From assembly GCA_936450465.1 (NCBI GenBank), contig OW388292.1, positions 24,458,652 through 24,522,651 of the forward strand: a stretch of 64,000 nt of DNA, in the 5' to 3' direction. How positions within the stretch are numbered: the first letter of the stretch is position 1; each line of letters begins with the position of its first letter. The notes below the pieces were generated by a model, which saw only the letters and a list, made by a program, of their open reading frames with translations, did no database searches and had not been told where the DNA came from. Positions 1 to 11,905 of the stretch are shown here, piece after piece. The position numbers and the translations under genes are program-made. This stretch comes from Gibbula magus. Its lineage: Eukaryota; Mollusca; Gastropoda; Trochida; Trochidae.

Positions 1-331
1 AATAGTGCCATGTGTGTCATTCTTACACCTTGAAATATTGTTATCTAGAATAATAATGTAATAATAATGTATTACTATCCCTATCAATGATTTATCCAAA
101 GCACGATGTATAATGGATGACATCTTCATTAGTCTAAGAATTATATCCCCTTTTACCTTTTATCAGCAATATAAGACAGTGTGATGGTAATGACATTGAA
201 CAATGAATCTGTGGACTGGAAATGAGCATATCAATATAATTATTTCACCTTTTTTAAAAGTTGATTGTTATTAAAATTCAAAGGACACAAGGAAATGAGC
301 ATATCCTTTCGAGCAACATGTCATCAATATG

Positions 332-1679
332 TTAACCCTTACGTTGCGTATATATATTTTACCATTTTTAGCCCCTGTGGCGGAATTTACAGACTCGCAG
401 CTCGCAGCAGTAGTTTGGGCTTTGGCACTAACTAGCTCTGCTGGCGGAATTTCCAGGCGGCGATTCCGGTACCGTTTTTACAAAATATACCGCATCTACA
501 TGGCGAATAAGGACTATATACGGGCGTTCAATACAAATTCAAGTAGCCACACCCATTTATATACGGAATTGAAGACAAGATGTCTAGCTTCACAATGATA
601 TAAAAATTATTAGAATGCGACCTTTGGTTATAATTCTATAGCTATGTAAAGTTTGTCTTTATTTCCACCAATAAAATCGTAAATACTTACAACATGTATG
701 CGGCATTGCGAACGGTCGTTCATCGCACTTTTCCAAGAAATCATAATCTCGAACCAGTTGAGAAATAAGCACATGTCAACCCTAATATGGTTATATTGTT
801 TTACCTTTCAAATAAAAGCTAACCTCGAACCATAACTGATGAAAATATGTTGATTAGTTTGTGTGCCGTTTGGTTTCACATGCCTCTCAGAAAGGTAAAA
901 TTGTATCTTTATTTCTGTGAAATAATTATGCGCATTTTATATAGAATAAAAGATTATTCTTTTTGGTTTATTGTGATATAAAAATCATGAAAATGCATTC
1001 AGTATTTTAGCCGTGATAAATGTGTAACAAGTTGTGAAAATCGCCGATTGTTAAAGGGATTGTCGGTGTAAACATGCCCTTTTCCACGGCGCTTGCTGTG
1101 TCTTTATTATTTTTTTGACATTTGCTAATTTTATATGGGAATGTAGTCCATTGTTTCCCCTTTATTTTGCCGTATTTTTTTTTTAAAACAAACAATTCGC
1201 TCACATGATATGAAGTGCGGGAGTAAGGCGAGTTAGCGATTTTTTTCCCCGTCTCGCGAGATGCGAGGCAGATAGCAGTCTCGGGCGAGGCAAACCCGAC
1301 GCAATACAAACACGTGGGTGAAAATAGCCTCAAGCGAATTAATGCTTCGGGGGCCCGACATAATTGGCCTTTTGTAAAGCTAATTATCGATGCGTTACGG
1401 GTCAACAATGCACACGCAAATTGGTGCGAATTTTGCTGGACGTTCTGACCAGACACTGAACAAAGCTTTATTCTCATTGCGGCCTGCCACGCATAAATAC
1501 AGCCATTCTCATGCAGCGAGTCGCGGAAACAATCGACTCGGGACCCGCTATGGCAGATAGCCAAGTACATAGACAGCCTTGAATTCTTCTAAGTAAGCGA
1601 ACCGGGATCCGTATTGAGGTACTTCGGAATCGCTTATAGCCCGCCCGGATAATTCCGGGATTCGCAAGTTAAGGGTTAA
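332..1679. mobile_element. piggyBac-like non-autonomous DNA transposon (candidate)
   Basis: The segment is bounded by TTAA at 332-335 and 1676-1679. Immediately inside, both ends read CCCTTAnnTTGCG in inverted orientation. A TTAA target duplication followed by CCCT-type termini is the hallmark of the piggyBac superfamily. The inverted repeats are only about 13 bp and diverge afterwards. The interior (about 1200-1660) is GC- and CpG-richer than its surroundings. It holds an open frame on the minus strand (1007-1570) that I do not recognise as a transposase, so the copy is probably non-autonomous or decayed. Alternatively the GC-rich interior could be host sequence that happens to lie between two TTAA motifs. 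Confidence 0.5.
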
Positions 1680-2332
1680 GACTAGATATGTTTGTAAATA
1701 TTTGGGCATATAGCATATGTAGATGTTACTGAATGATATGAACACTGAATTAGCTTTTTGCAATTAGGTCTACAGTTTATTAAAAAAATATACGCTTTGT
1801 AAATTACTGGGACGTGGCCTTAGTTTTGAAATCACCCACAAATGACACATTGACACAATATTTTAAGATGCATAACGCTATGTTTTTAAATCCTGGACAT
1901 GTAGCTTTACATTCAAATAGATCCAGAGGACCATGCAGACCATCAAACCAGTTCACAGAAATTTCAATCTTAAATCTCCTGTAATCATGGCAATGTTGAT
2001 GGGTGATTGCAAATACCTGAATTGTATTTATTATTCACCATCATCCTATCATCATTTCTTTGAGAGAGTACATTGTGTTTACACATATGTATGTTTAAGA
2101 AATTATCTTTGAAGACAGACACCTTTAAAATAATTAATGATGCATGGAATAATATCTTTGTCATAATCTTTGACTGTAATGGTAATGTGTTATATGCCTT
2201 AATATTTACTATACATAGAGACTATTATTCAAGGAGGAACTACTACAGAAACATGCTGTAAAGAAGAATGCTCTGAGAACACATTTGACTCGAAATAACA
2301 GAAAAAAAATTGACTAAACATCACGTGGAAGC
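1680..2332. other. AT-rich non-coding stretch
   Basis: I see no supported exon or repeat here. It is probably intron or upstream sequence of the gene whose exons begin at 4714. Confidence 0.4.
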
Positions 2333-2588
2333 CCTGGGCCGTGTTCAAGAGAGGTTTCAAAGTAATCGCTCAATTAGCGATTACTTTTAAACCTCTCTTG
2401 AACGCGATTGCTCAATGTAGCGCTACATAGCAAAGCGAGCGAACTTTGAGGTTTTTTACCATGTTGTTCAGGAGAGAATGAGCGCTACTTGAGCGCTACT
2501 TGAGCGCTACTTGAGCGCTACTTGAGCACTACATTGAGCAATCAATGAGCGATTATAAGCGCTCGCTGTTATGGAACGGGGCCCAGGC
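2333..2588. mobile_element. Foldback MITE with internal 13-bp tandem repeat
   Basis: The ends are inverted copies of a CCTGGGCC-type terminus followed by a C/G-rich GTGTTCA or CGTTCCA arm. A near-perfect hairpin lies inside at about 2346-2403: its left arm, starting TTCAAGAGAGGTTT, pairs with a right arm ending AAACCTCTCTTGAA. Further in, a 13 bp unit (GAGCGCTACTT plus 2 nt) is repeated about five times at 2481-2530. No coding potential is seen. This is a typical non-autonomous inverted-repeat element; the superfamily is not determined. Confidence 0.65.
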
Positions 2589-3517
2589 TTTTTTCACAAT
2601 GGTAAAAAGGCAAAAGTCAAAGCAAAAGTTTAATCATAAAAAAATGCACATGCGAAATGTTGAACTACGAGTGTATACATTTTCGGGGAAAATATTAGTG
2701 ACATTGTTTCCATAAGACACATGTAGGTCAAGCTTAGTAACTTCTGTTAACTTCTGACTCGCTTAAGAAAATAATAAAAAGTTAGATTAAGTGACATTCT
2801 CAAGAAAGATTACTCAAGTCATAACTTCCTACATAAGGTCTACTTAATTAGGATATATAAATAAAGTTAATGATGACCACCATTTTCATCCTGCATAACT
2901 TTTTTCTGTTACCTACTAACAACTATCAGACCAACTACCTGTACAGTTTATTCCAACAACCTGGACAGTGTGAACAGGAGCAACTACCATCAATGTGTAC
3001 AGTTTTTAATTTTGCTAATATCTCGCCTTCGATTAATCTGTGAATGCTATAACTTTGATACAAGTCCTAGATTATCGTATTCAACTTAAAACTTCATAAA
3101 ATATGGGCTTGATCCATGTAGATTTGCTGTATTCATGTAGAAAGTCGCCTTTTCGCGGATCTTTTTTTTTATGACGATTGATTCGTTCCGAAATGTTAAA
3201 ATTCTAAATTAATTATTATATGCCATGTTCCACAGATGTAGCGATTGTAAACTATAGCTATTCAAGAGTTGAAACATGTTGATATTTTTCACATCATTCA
3301 ATGAAAAATGCTCAAAACTACCCAATTTCGAGACCCACCCCAGTTGAAAAACTACTGTCTGTCAAGGAAATGGTTGTTGATGACTGCCAACTTCCGGTTT
3401 AGCATGGACAGGGCTTACCCCCTGTGTCTTTGATAGTTTCCTAAGTTCAGAGTTCAATCAAATGAGTTAGTGTTTTGTTTGGTTTGGGAGTTTGTGTCTT
3501 TATACTGTTTGTATTTA
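2589..3517. other. Non-coding stretch, nothing identified
   Basis: AT-rich sequence with no recognisable exon, RNA gene or repeat boundary. Confidence 0.35.
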
Positions 3518-4280
3518 ATAATAAAAATAATAATAGTCTATTTATATAGCGCCGTTTTCACACAGTCTGTATGCTCTAGGCGCTCAACTCGAAGGCCTGT
3601 TGGAACAGGTAGGTCTTCACTCTTGACTTGAAAGAGTCCAGTGACAGGGATAATTTGAGTTCCTCAGGAAGTTTATTCCACTCTGTAGAGGCCCGGAAAG
3701 CAAACCTGCTTTGCCCATAACGCTCAGTTTTTACTTTAGGGATTGTGAAAAGGTGTTTAGATTCGGATCTTAGGGATCTGACAGGTACATATGACTGCAG
3801 TAGTTTAGACATGTAGAGGGGAGCTTGGTTGGTGTGAGACTGGTAGGAGAGGCAGAGGATCTTGTACTTGATTCTGTATTCAACGGGTAACCAGTGGAGT
3901 GAAAACAACACTGGAGTGATGTTCGTGTTTGCCTGTCCGGGATACTATCCTGGCTGCCAGATTTTGTATTCTCTGAAGCTTGTCTATGAGTCGTTTTGGT
4001 GATCCGGCAAAGAGACTATTGCAGTAATCTAAACGGGATGTGACCAGCGAGAGAACAAGTTTAGAAACTGACGACTTGGTGAGTAGGTGCCTGATGGTAC
4101 CGATATTCCTGAGAACCATGGAACATGTTCTTGAAATCTGGGTAACCTGGTGTTCTAGTGACAGCTCAGAATCCAGGAATACGCCAAGATCTTTCACAAT
4201 GGATGAAGGGGATTTGGAAGGGGCAGGGGTGTCTCCAGAACATTTGTATTTTGTTTTTGGGGTGTACACTTCTATCAAAT
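3518..4280 (-). pseudogene. L2/CR1-like LINE 3' fragment (reverse transcriptase C-terminus)
   Basis: The minus strand encodes two overlapping frames that together read as the end of a CR1/L2-clade reverse transcriptase. The upstream part (3880-4278) contains KDLGVFLDSELSLEHQV and TSRLDYCNSLFAGSP. The downstream part (3576-3911) contains SLHWLPVEYRIKYKILCLSY and RSLRSESKHLF and ends FRASTEWNKLPEEL. The two parts are in different frames, so at least one frameshift separates them. The element ends at about 3518-3557 in a GGCGCTATATAAATAGA-type tail followed by (TTATTA)-like repeats, which is typical for L2 elements. The 5' part of the LINE is missing. Confidence 0.85.
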
Positions 4281-4713
4281 ATCAATATGATTTTTTAGGT
4301 GTGAGTGGGGTCCCAGCCAATGGTAAATGGTTTTTTTCTCTCAACAAGTGCTTCAAGGAAGTGCCAGGGCTGGTGTTGAGCATGTTCATATGGGATGACT
4401 ATGATATCCTATGATGATCTGTTTAAAAGCCTGTCAGCAAAGTTTTCATTGGCTGAGAGAGGTATAAGTGTGACACAAGCCATATTGTTGATATTTTGAT
4501 CAGATTTTTTTTTTTATACTTCAGGGATGTCTTTATTTTCAGACTGAAACTAGCTGAAGTGAGATTGAATTGCTTTAGCATTCGTTTAAAGATTTTAATA
4601 GCTGACCAAGATTTCATGGATGAGACAGATCTGTCCTGTCTGTGACTCAAGATCATACCAATATAATCCCACTTCTTAAAATATGTTTCTAATTAAAAGT
4701 TATTTCTTTGCAG
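4281..4713. other. Intron end upstream of exon 4714
   Basis: AT-rich sequence ending in a pyrimidine-rich TTATTTCTTTGCAG acceptor at 4700-4713. No other feature is seen. Confidence 0.4.
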
Positions 4714-7700
4714 TTGAAGAAAGAGATAGAGCATGCACCCCCTGACCTCCTGAATGATTGCCTGTCCATCCACCAGCTGAGACCCGAGGGGTCTCCCATG
4801 GAGCACACAGACAGCGGACTGGGACGCTCTCCTCATACATCCATGCCAGGCACTGCATCCGATATCTATCCAAGTGAGTAATATCCTTATTTGGTAATTA
4901 TAGTATATATATAATAATAGTTCAAGCTAAAAGGCCCTGTAACCTGGGTATGGGCTACTCCAGGTCAACTGAATGTCAAGGTCATAATGGCTGACATTTA
5001 GTGACGAGCGCACTGAATGGCAATGATTTGAGACAAAATGGCATAGTACAGTCGGAGAAATGATATGTAGGTGTTGTTATATTTTTGGGAATCTGTAGTT
5101 TCACTTTGCAGTTCGAATATGTCGATTCATAGGTGCTGTCAACATTGCTGGAATTAATAAACAATTTTAAGAGGTGAGTTTTTGCTGTTTTTCGTGAGCA
5201 TGGAAATTGGCTTGAAAATTTGGAGGTAGCGATATACGTACTGTTTTGTCGCATAGCTTTTGAAATAATGATCCGATTGTGACCATTTATAGATCATTTT
5301 GTAGGGCAATCATTTAGCTTTCGTACCGTAGTCATCGACTGTGCCATAAAAATTGTTTTTGATGCGAAATATGACTTTGAATGATCATTGGGTGGTTTTG
5401 TCATTACATCCTTTTCCTTTTATATAGTAATAGGGTAGGGTCTATATAGGTATATGTCTTTCAAACGCTGTTTCTAAGCGATACACACCCCTGTGTCATT
5501 GACTGTATTCGATATACACCCAAACACATACGGCTAAATATTTTTATTAAGATACTCGGTTCTATCAGTGAAATCTATCAATGAAACTTTATTGTCACTC
5601 TAATGAGTGGCGATGAAGTTTATCACCATGCAAGTGACGTCATCAGGATAATGTTATGACATCATAGTGTTAACTTGTAACGGTTGTATGTTTACCATTG
5701 AAATCACTCCGTTCCAACCTGAAACAAAGACATGATGATAAATAGAATGTCTGTCTTTCCTTAACAAATACCGTGCTTATCTCATTGAATGAGGTATGAA
5801 TGAGGTAAAAAGTTTGATATTTACTTTTCTACCTCACTTGATGAGATAAACATGGTATTTTTCAAGAAAAGACAGATATCCTCTATGTTTCTATTAGGTG
5901 TACGTTCTATATATGAGCAGTCAGTTGTTTAGATTCAACACTGCGTCATCAGATTTATAACAACAAAGCAGTCCATATCTATTATTCACTCCAACAATAT
6001 TTATAAGTATGAGCAGTAAATATTTTGCATACTGCAACAGCTTTATAAGCAACAAAGCAATAACTATCTATTGTTCACTGAAACAATATATATCCAAGAC
6101 CGTTCAGCTGCATATTCAAATTTATTCAGGTGGTATATTATTACTGGCCCTAAATCTGAGAACACACAGTTAAATGTTTGGGGAAAAAAATCATATTTTG
6201 CCAAAATACTTTCTATTAAAACTTTTCATTAAGTTTTCTATCCATGGGGCCGTCTGTTATTTCCCCAACACCACAAAAAATTTGCAGTTCATATATAAAA
6301 AGCTTATTTGTTTGTATAACTTACACAAATACTGCTACATACCATTGTTAAAAATGTTGTTGGGCAAATGAATGCATGTAAATCTCAAGTTTGATAAATG
6401 ATGACATATTGGAACGTATTTACACAAGATGATAAACACGCTCTTGAGGAGGGGTAGACAGTGTTTATGTTACAGTGTTTGGAAAGCTTGCTTTAAAAAT
6501 GTTATGAAAACAATGGATAGAATTAAGTGGGGAAGAAAAGTTCATGTGGAGACGTTTTATGAGCTTTTGAAATCATTCATCTTAATTAAAGATCTAGTTT
6601 GCCCAAAGATTTCTTTATGTATTTGGTAAGTTTTCATATTAACATTTCAAACACAAACAAGATTTAGCATTTCTTGACCTTCGTACATGGAAAAGATCAT
6701 CATGAAAACTTAATTGCATGATTGTAATAGAGTAATGAGTTTCTTTAATCTTACAGATTTTATCAAACAGATATAGTTATACTTAGAATTATATCAATGT
6801 TATCAGACTTTCAACTTTCATCGTTCTGTGCAGATTGTTTCATAACTTTAGTATCATTTCAAGTGAAGATTTTACATCGGGCAATACAAATATATCGTTT
6901 CAGTTTATTCTTCCAGTCGGTAAATACAGATTTCTATTGAAGTGACAACCAATCCAACGATTTTAAACCACATCCTTTAAGAAGTGAACCTTCCATTCTT
7001 GAGCAATCAGGCTAGCCTGACAACTACCTACATATGTATAATGGAATGTCAGGGCTTGAGTTGACAAATATACAGATTACATGTCGTCCTACTTCAGACC
7101 AGTGATCTGGCTTGTACATGAGACCAGGGAATGAGCGGCAGTCAGCCTAAAAACCATCGGCCCTGTAATCTCGTTAACAAACAATCGTCAACAGTATCTA
7201 GGATATGTGTGTATTCTATCAGAAAGGGTTTAACAGGGACAATTGTCTATCTTGTACGGGGACAGCACATTATGACCCACTAAACACTGAATCAAGTCCC
7301 TGAATTGTAGATAGTGGTAAAGATAACGTCATTTGTCAAGCAACAACTATCTGTCATTCTGGATCACTTCTTATCTAACTCCGTTATTGAACTTCTGCTT
7401 TCTTCCTTCCCGGCCCAAGATTGAGGATAAATTTAGATTGGGCTTTTTATTTTGGCAAACTTATTGGATTGTTGTATTTTTGGACCACCAACAAAGTAAT
7501 TGGTGTGTTTAGCTATTGATCTTGGTACACCCGGCTTAAGGAATCAATTTGGAATATAAATAAAGTTCAATAAATCACTGGTGCCTTTTATTGAGCAAAA
7601 TGATTATTTGATAGGTTGTAGGGTATACAGGTAGATAAATACAAATAAATTGCGTTTTAAATTTGTATCTATTTGTTCATGCACCATTCATTCTCATTAA

Positions 7701-10004
7701 GCATTTTGAACTCGTTCTACAAAAATAAATAAAATATCAAACTCCAATTATATATTTACTTTTTACCTCAACAGATGTAAAGAATGGGCAATGAAATTCT
7801 GGTATATATCAGTGATATAAACCTCCATGAAGCTATATGGATTTTAACTTCTATTTACATTGTGACCAATGACTATATATTTTATTGTCACTGTCCAGTA
7901 ACAAAAAACTACTTCCACCTATGTGAACGAATAAGAGATTGTAACAGAAAAGTACATCTATTTAAGTATTATTGTTAAAATTATGGAATAAATAGAATAC
8001 TTAATGGTGTTTGTCAAATACCAATTTTTATTTTATCTCATCTGGTGAAATATATCATCCATACTGAGACTTATCTTTATCCAATCACATCACTGCATTA
8101 TTATATTAATGTGCATGTGACACTGGTTATGTTTAATCATGATGTTAATAAGGATAATGCATACTTATGTGTAGATTCATGGCCATGTCGACTTGTTGCT
8201 CAGTATCAGTCAGCACATAGTAAAAGGGGGGTCGAGATACAGGGTTTTGACTGGGATTGTGTTGTTGAGAAAGGGGGTCGACTTATACCCGGTAATATAT
8301 GGTATCTTCCTTCTTTTACAGGTCTGAGTTTCCAGAGCTCACATTCCAGCCGGTGTGGCACCGCAGGCCCGGTGTCCAGCCACCAGTCTCCAGTCAGCAT
8401 GTCTCATGGCAGTCCCATGAACACCGGTGGTGCCGGAGGCACGCTCAGTGTTGTCAACGAAGAAGAGAGGTCAGCCAGTCATTCTGCCTTTCAAAATTCA
8501 TTTTACGTTCTTGTCAAACTCCACTGCCTTGAAATTGTAATTATGTTACAAAATGAAATTATTTTATTCCAATATCCAGCTTCTTGTCTCTTCATCAGGT
8601 GATTTGAAATTGAAAACTAAAGAAAAGATTATGATCGAAAAAAATATATTTCAGAAAACAATATAATAAACTTGTTAATTTTTTCACTTGAATGATAATA
8701 ATTTTCAATTTGTGAATTCTGGAATATCATTAATGATCATACAAATGTGTTGTAAAATGATTTCCTGTGTTTCAGTATGACCGGTTATTCACCTGGCCCC
8801 TCCCAGGGCATGTTGAGCCCCCGGCCCCTGCCTCCCATCGGTCGCCACCCCCCAGCCATGCCCTCCCGCATGCAGCCCAATCCGTACCCCGTCACGTCCT
8901 ACCTGGGCTACTCTCAGCAAGGCAACATGCAGGGTGTGTAGCTCAGTAATGATTGTACAAATATAAGCATTTACTAGAACATAGTAGATCTGACAGATCC
9001 CTAATATATATCTAAAATATTGAATAGGAGACATGTTCCTCTTAAATCCTGGACTGAATGTCAGTAATTAATGTTTTCAAAGCATGAGATCTTGAGACCG
9101 AAATATATTCTGAAGAAATCATGTGACAGTTGCAATAGAAAATTGTTGCATAGTCATGTTCCCAGACATGTCCAAACTGTACTTTAAATAATTGTCTTTA
9201 GAAGAACTTTGATAGTACCATTACGTCACTCAACTGAATCCTGTTGCTATCACCTGCAGACATGTCCGGCCAGTACCAGTATCTGCCACAGCGCCTTCCC
9301 TTCAACGGCGCCAGCTGCAGGATGGGGGCCATGCAGTCTCAGCGGGTCTCCTTCCAGAACTTCACACAGGAACAGTTTGCCAACATGCCCATGGACATGC
9401 AGAGGGCTCTTGGTGGAGAGCAAGGTAGGTCCGGACTCTGACTTATTGTTAAGTTGTGAAGTAGTGTCTCTTTTTATTGAAGACGGTCTCTGCAGAGATC
9501 AGGGACGATTATAGAATTGAGAGGAAAATGGACAAATGGAATGATACTGGAAATTAGGGTTTGGAAGGCTTGGCATAGTGGCATAATGTCATTCCAAGCC
9601 TTTTGTTCCTACATTAACTGTATTGTATATGCCAGTGCTTGGTGATGCAGCTGGTTACAATGCACAAGACTTCCAAGCTAATAGCCTTATCCCTATGGAA
9701 AGTTTGTTTATCTTAGGTTCTTTTGTTCATGCTGGCATTAGTAAATTAATTCAAACAAATCTCATATAGCGCATATCCGTCCTCAGACATATCTACCTTC
9801 TTCTCTCACAATTCAAAGTCACATCTTCTTTTGTCCTTTGCAGGATATGTAGACCAGCAAAACATGGCCGCTGGGTTTGAGCAGATTGGCATGGCAACCA
9901 CAGGCCCGGAGGAAAACGGGATGCAACAGTTCTTGCAGCTATCTGCAGTGGACCGGTGTAACAGTAGGCTCTCCGCAGTGTATGCCGCAGACGGCTCCAC
10001 GTAG
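4714..10004 (+). CDS. C-terminal part of an unidentified Met/Pro/Gly/Ser/Gln-rich protein (5 exons)
   Basis: Five exons join in one frame with consensus splice sites: 4714-4873, 8322-8469, 8776-8933, 9260-9424 and 9844-10004, with a TAG stop at 10002-10004. They give 792 nt and 263 residues; the start lies upstream, outside what I can see. The first exon begins LKKEIEHAPPDLLNDCLSIH and contains a TDSGLGRS motif. The rest is low-complexity (GYSPGPSQGMLSPRPLPP, RLPFNGAS, NFTQEQFANMPMDMQ) and ends YAADGST. That composition resembles the activation region of a transcription regulator, but I do not recognise the family. The exon junction phases (1, 2, 1, 1) all agree across introns, which strongly supports the model. 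Upstream exons may lie before the window or be hidden in 1-4713. Confidence 0.8.
5251..5500 (+). repeat. Interspersed repeat, second copy at 35640-35893 inverted
   Basis: This stretch matches the reverse complement of 35640-35893 over most of its length. Shared landmarks are an ATGATCCGATTGTGACCAT-like start, an AGTCATCGACTGTGCCATAA-like middle and a GGGTAGGGTCTATAT segment near the end. The copies differ by scattered substitutions. It is probably part of a composite MITE. Confidence 0.7.
5560..5705 (-). mobile_element. MITE body fragment with TGACGTCAT motif
   Basis: It resembles the reverse complement of 57370-57530: a GAGTGGCGATGAAGTTTATC-type segment, the CRE-like TGACGTCAT and TTATGACATCAT appear in the same relative order. 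It lies next to the palindrome at 5740-5895. Confidence 0.5.
5740..5895. mobile_element. Palindromic MITE head (family 1)
   Basis: This is an imperfect palindrome. The left arm has TTAACAAATACCGTGCTTAT and CTCATTGAATGAGGTA; the right arm has TACCTCACTTGATGAGAT and AAACATGGTATTTTTC. The same palindrome heads the elements at 33019, 55376 and 62680. Confidence 0.65.
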
Positions 10005-10317
10005 AGCTGACCCTAGCTGCATAGAGGCTGGGATCTGACTTGTATAGAAACATGGACTCACATACAGAGACAGACATTATAGCATTTTAGAGGGATTCTA
10101 ACCACATTGTTCTAGAGATATGATTAACTTGGGAATGGGTCAATAGACGATCATGATGTTCTATATTGCTGAATGCGATACAGAATCCGATGTAGAATCC
10201 AGTGCAGAGTCCAATACTGACTCCAGTACTGAGTCCATGCACAGTTTATAGGAAAGGGCTCACATCGAGACAACAGTCGGACAATGAGGGGCCTGAACCA
10301 CATGCTATGAAGCAGAA

Positions 10318-10592
10318 ATTGGATCCTAACTAATAGATCTAAACAGGAGATGGGTCCACAGCCCAGAATCCTTTCTAATTGATCTAAACAGGAGATGGTC
10401 CACAGCCCAGAATCCTTTCTAATTGATCTTAACAGGAGATGGGTTCACAGCCCAGAATCCTAAATAATAGATCTAAACAGGAGATGTGTCCACAGCCCAG
10501 AATCCTTTCTAATTGATCTTAACAGGAGATGGGTTCACAGCCCAGAATCCTAAATAATAGATCTAAACAGGGGATGGGTTCACAGCTGAGAA
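10318..10592 (+). repeat. 44-bp tandem repeat, about 6 copies
   Basis: The unit begins AACAGGAGATGGGTCCACAG and continues CCCAGAATCC(T), with two alternating endings: TTTCTAATTGATCT and TAAATAATAGATCT. The two variants alternate in the second half, giving a partial dimeric structure. It lies 0.3 kb after the stop codon of gene 1. Confidence 0.85.
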
Positions 10593-11439
10593 TTGTAACA
10601 TAATATCTACCTTAGACCTATGAAATCATATGAAGTCATGTTTGGAATGGTGGATTCAAAGACAGATCTCTATAAAAGCAAATGGGACCATAAGATTGAG
10701 GGATGATTGAGCCCACTTTGAGATGGAAGAATAACTATCCTAACTGTTCCATACATTCAGCAGGATCCATACGGAGAGGACACAACAGAGGAGATAAGGT
10801 CACCCACAAAGAGGGAGGGACGGAGGGAGGGATCCTATGTTTATATCAAGCCATATGGCAGAGGGATTGGATCTAAACCCTGATTATATCCTGATTCATA
10901 GTTTGACATTGTTAGGTCATTTAAACTGTAGAAGAAATGTATGCAAAATACAGTCTCTATGAGTTCATATGTTGAAATGCAGAGGCATTTTCTGTATAGG
11001 TCTTTAGAAAGATATGGACCTCAAATCCCTGTTCATGAAGTCTTTGAATTGTATATCGTGGTGTTGATGTATTCTAATAATTGAACAGGTTTAGTCCATA
11101 CGCAGCATTTAGACTATGATAACATGTTATGTGATATTCTGTGAGATGTGAACATATACTACTAGCCAAACAACTTTTCCAATGTTCACAGATGGCAGCA
11201 ATGATGCTAATGTAGTTGTTAAGAAAATAGTATTACCAAAACATAGTTCTGGATTTCATGGTTATGTTTTATTTTCAATGCTTGTTGACTGCTTTGTTAC
11301 AAAAAGTGCTTTTATTGATTGGTTGTGATGTGTAAAAAAGTGCTTTGGGCTGAAAGTGTAATATTGAATTGTTAACAAACTTTGAAGCTAAATGTGTGAT
11401 ATGAGGAAGTCTGAGGAAGGACCTGTTCTGTCATATATA

Positions 11440-11905
11440 ATATGCTGAGACTGGAGTGATATAAACAAAGTTGTTAAAGACTGGAGTGATATGAAGAAAT
11501 TTGTCTGAGACTGGAGTGATATGAAGAAAATTCTTCGAGACTGGAGTGATATGAAGAAACTTCTTAGAGACTGCAGTGATATGAATAAAGTTCTTCGAGA
11601 CTGGAGTTATATGAAGAAAGTTCTTTAAGACTGGTGTGATATAAAGAATTTCCTTAGAGACTGGAGTGATATGAAGAAAGTTCTTAGAGACTGGAGTGAT
11701 ATGAAGAAAGTACTTAGAGACTGGCGTGATATGAAGAAAGTCCAAAGGGACTGGCATTGTATGAAGAAGGGTTTTCCGTATCGGTGTCATATCACAAAAT
11801 GTCATGTGGACTGGCACAGTATTTATATGAAGAAAGTCCAAATAGACTGGCATGATATAAGGAAAGTTCAAATGAATTGGAAGGATATAAGGAAAGTCTT
11901 TTGAG
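11440..11905 (+). repeat. 30-bp tandem repeat, about 15 copies
   Basis: The unit is of the type GAGACTGGAGTGATATGAAG followed by AAAGTTCTTA, and it repeats with almost no indels from 11446. The last copies are degenerate (GACTGGCATTGTATGAAGAA, GACTGGCATGATATAAGG). The period is a multiple of three, so both strands stay open for long distances. I treat this as non-coding because it lies after the gene's stop and shows only decay from a repeat unit. Confidence 0.9.

Larger units (their letters stand above)
4874..8321 (+). other. 3.4 kb intron with MITE remnants
   Basis: It runs from a GTGAGTA donor to a TTCTTTTACAG acceptor. It contains repeat-derived sequence at about 5251-5900; the rest (5900-8320) is AT-rich with nothing identified. 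Confidence 0.7.

Noticed and set aside
1007..1570. 187-codon minus-strand frame as a gene
   Set aside because: No recognisable domain. It lies in a CpG-rich interior of a probable transposon, where open frames arise from low stop-codon density.
4040..4414. 124-codon plus-strand frame
   Set aside because: It is antisense to the LINE reverse-transcriptase fragment on the minus strand.
8045..8602. 185-codon plus-strand frame as a single-exon gene
   Set aside because: Only 8322-8469 is a real exon. The rest runs through intron sequence on both sides of clear splice sites.
11431..11871. 146-codon minus-strand frame reading as a 10-residue repeat protein
   Set aside because: It is a by-product of a 30-bp tandem repeat. 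Frames are open on both strands and there is no domain, start context or splice evidence.
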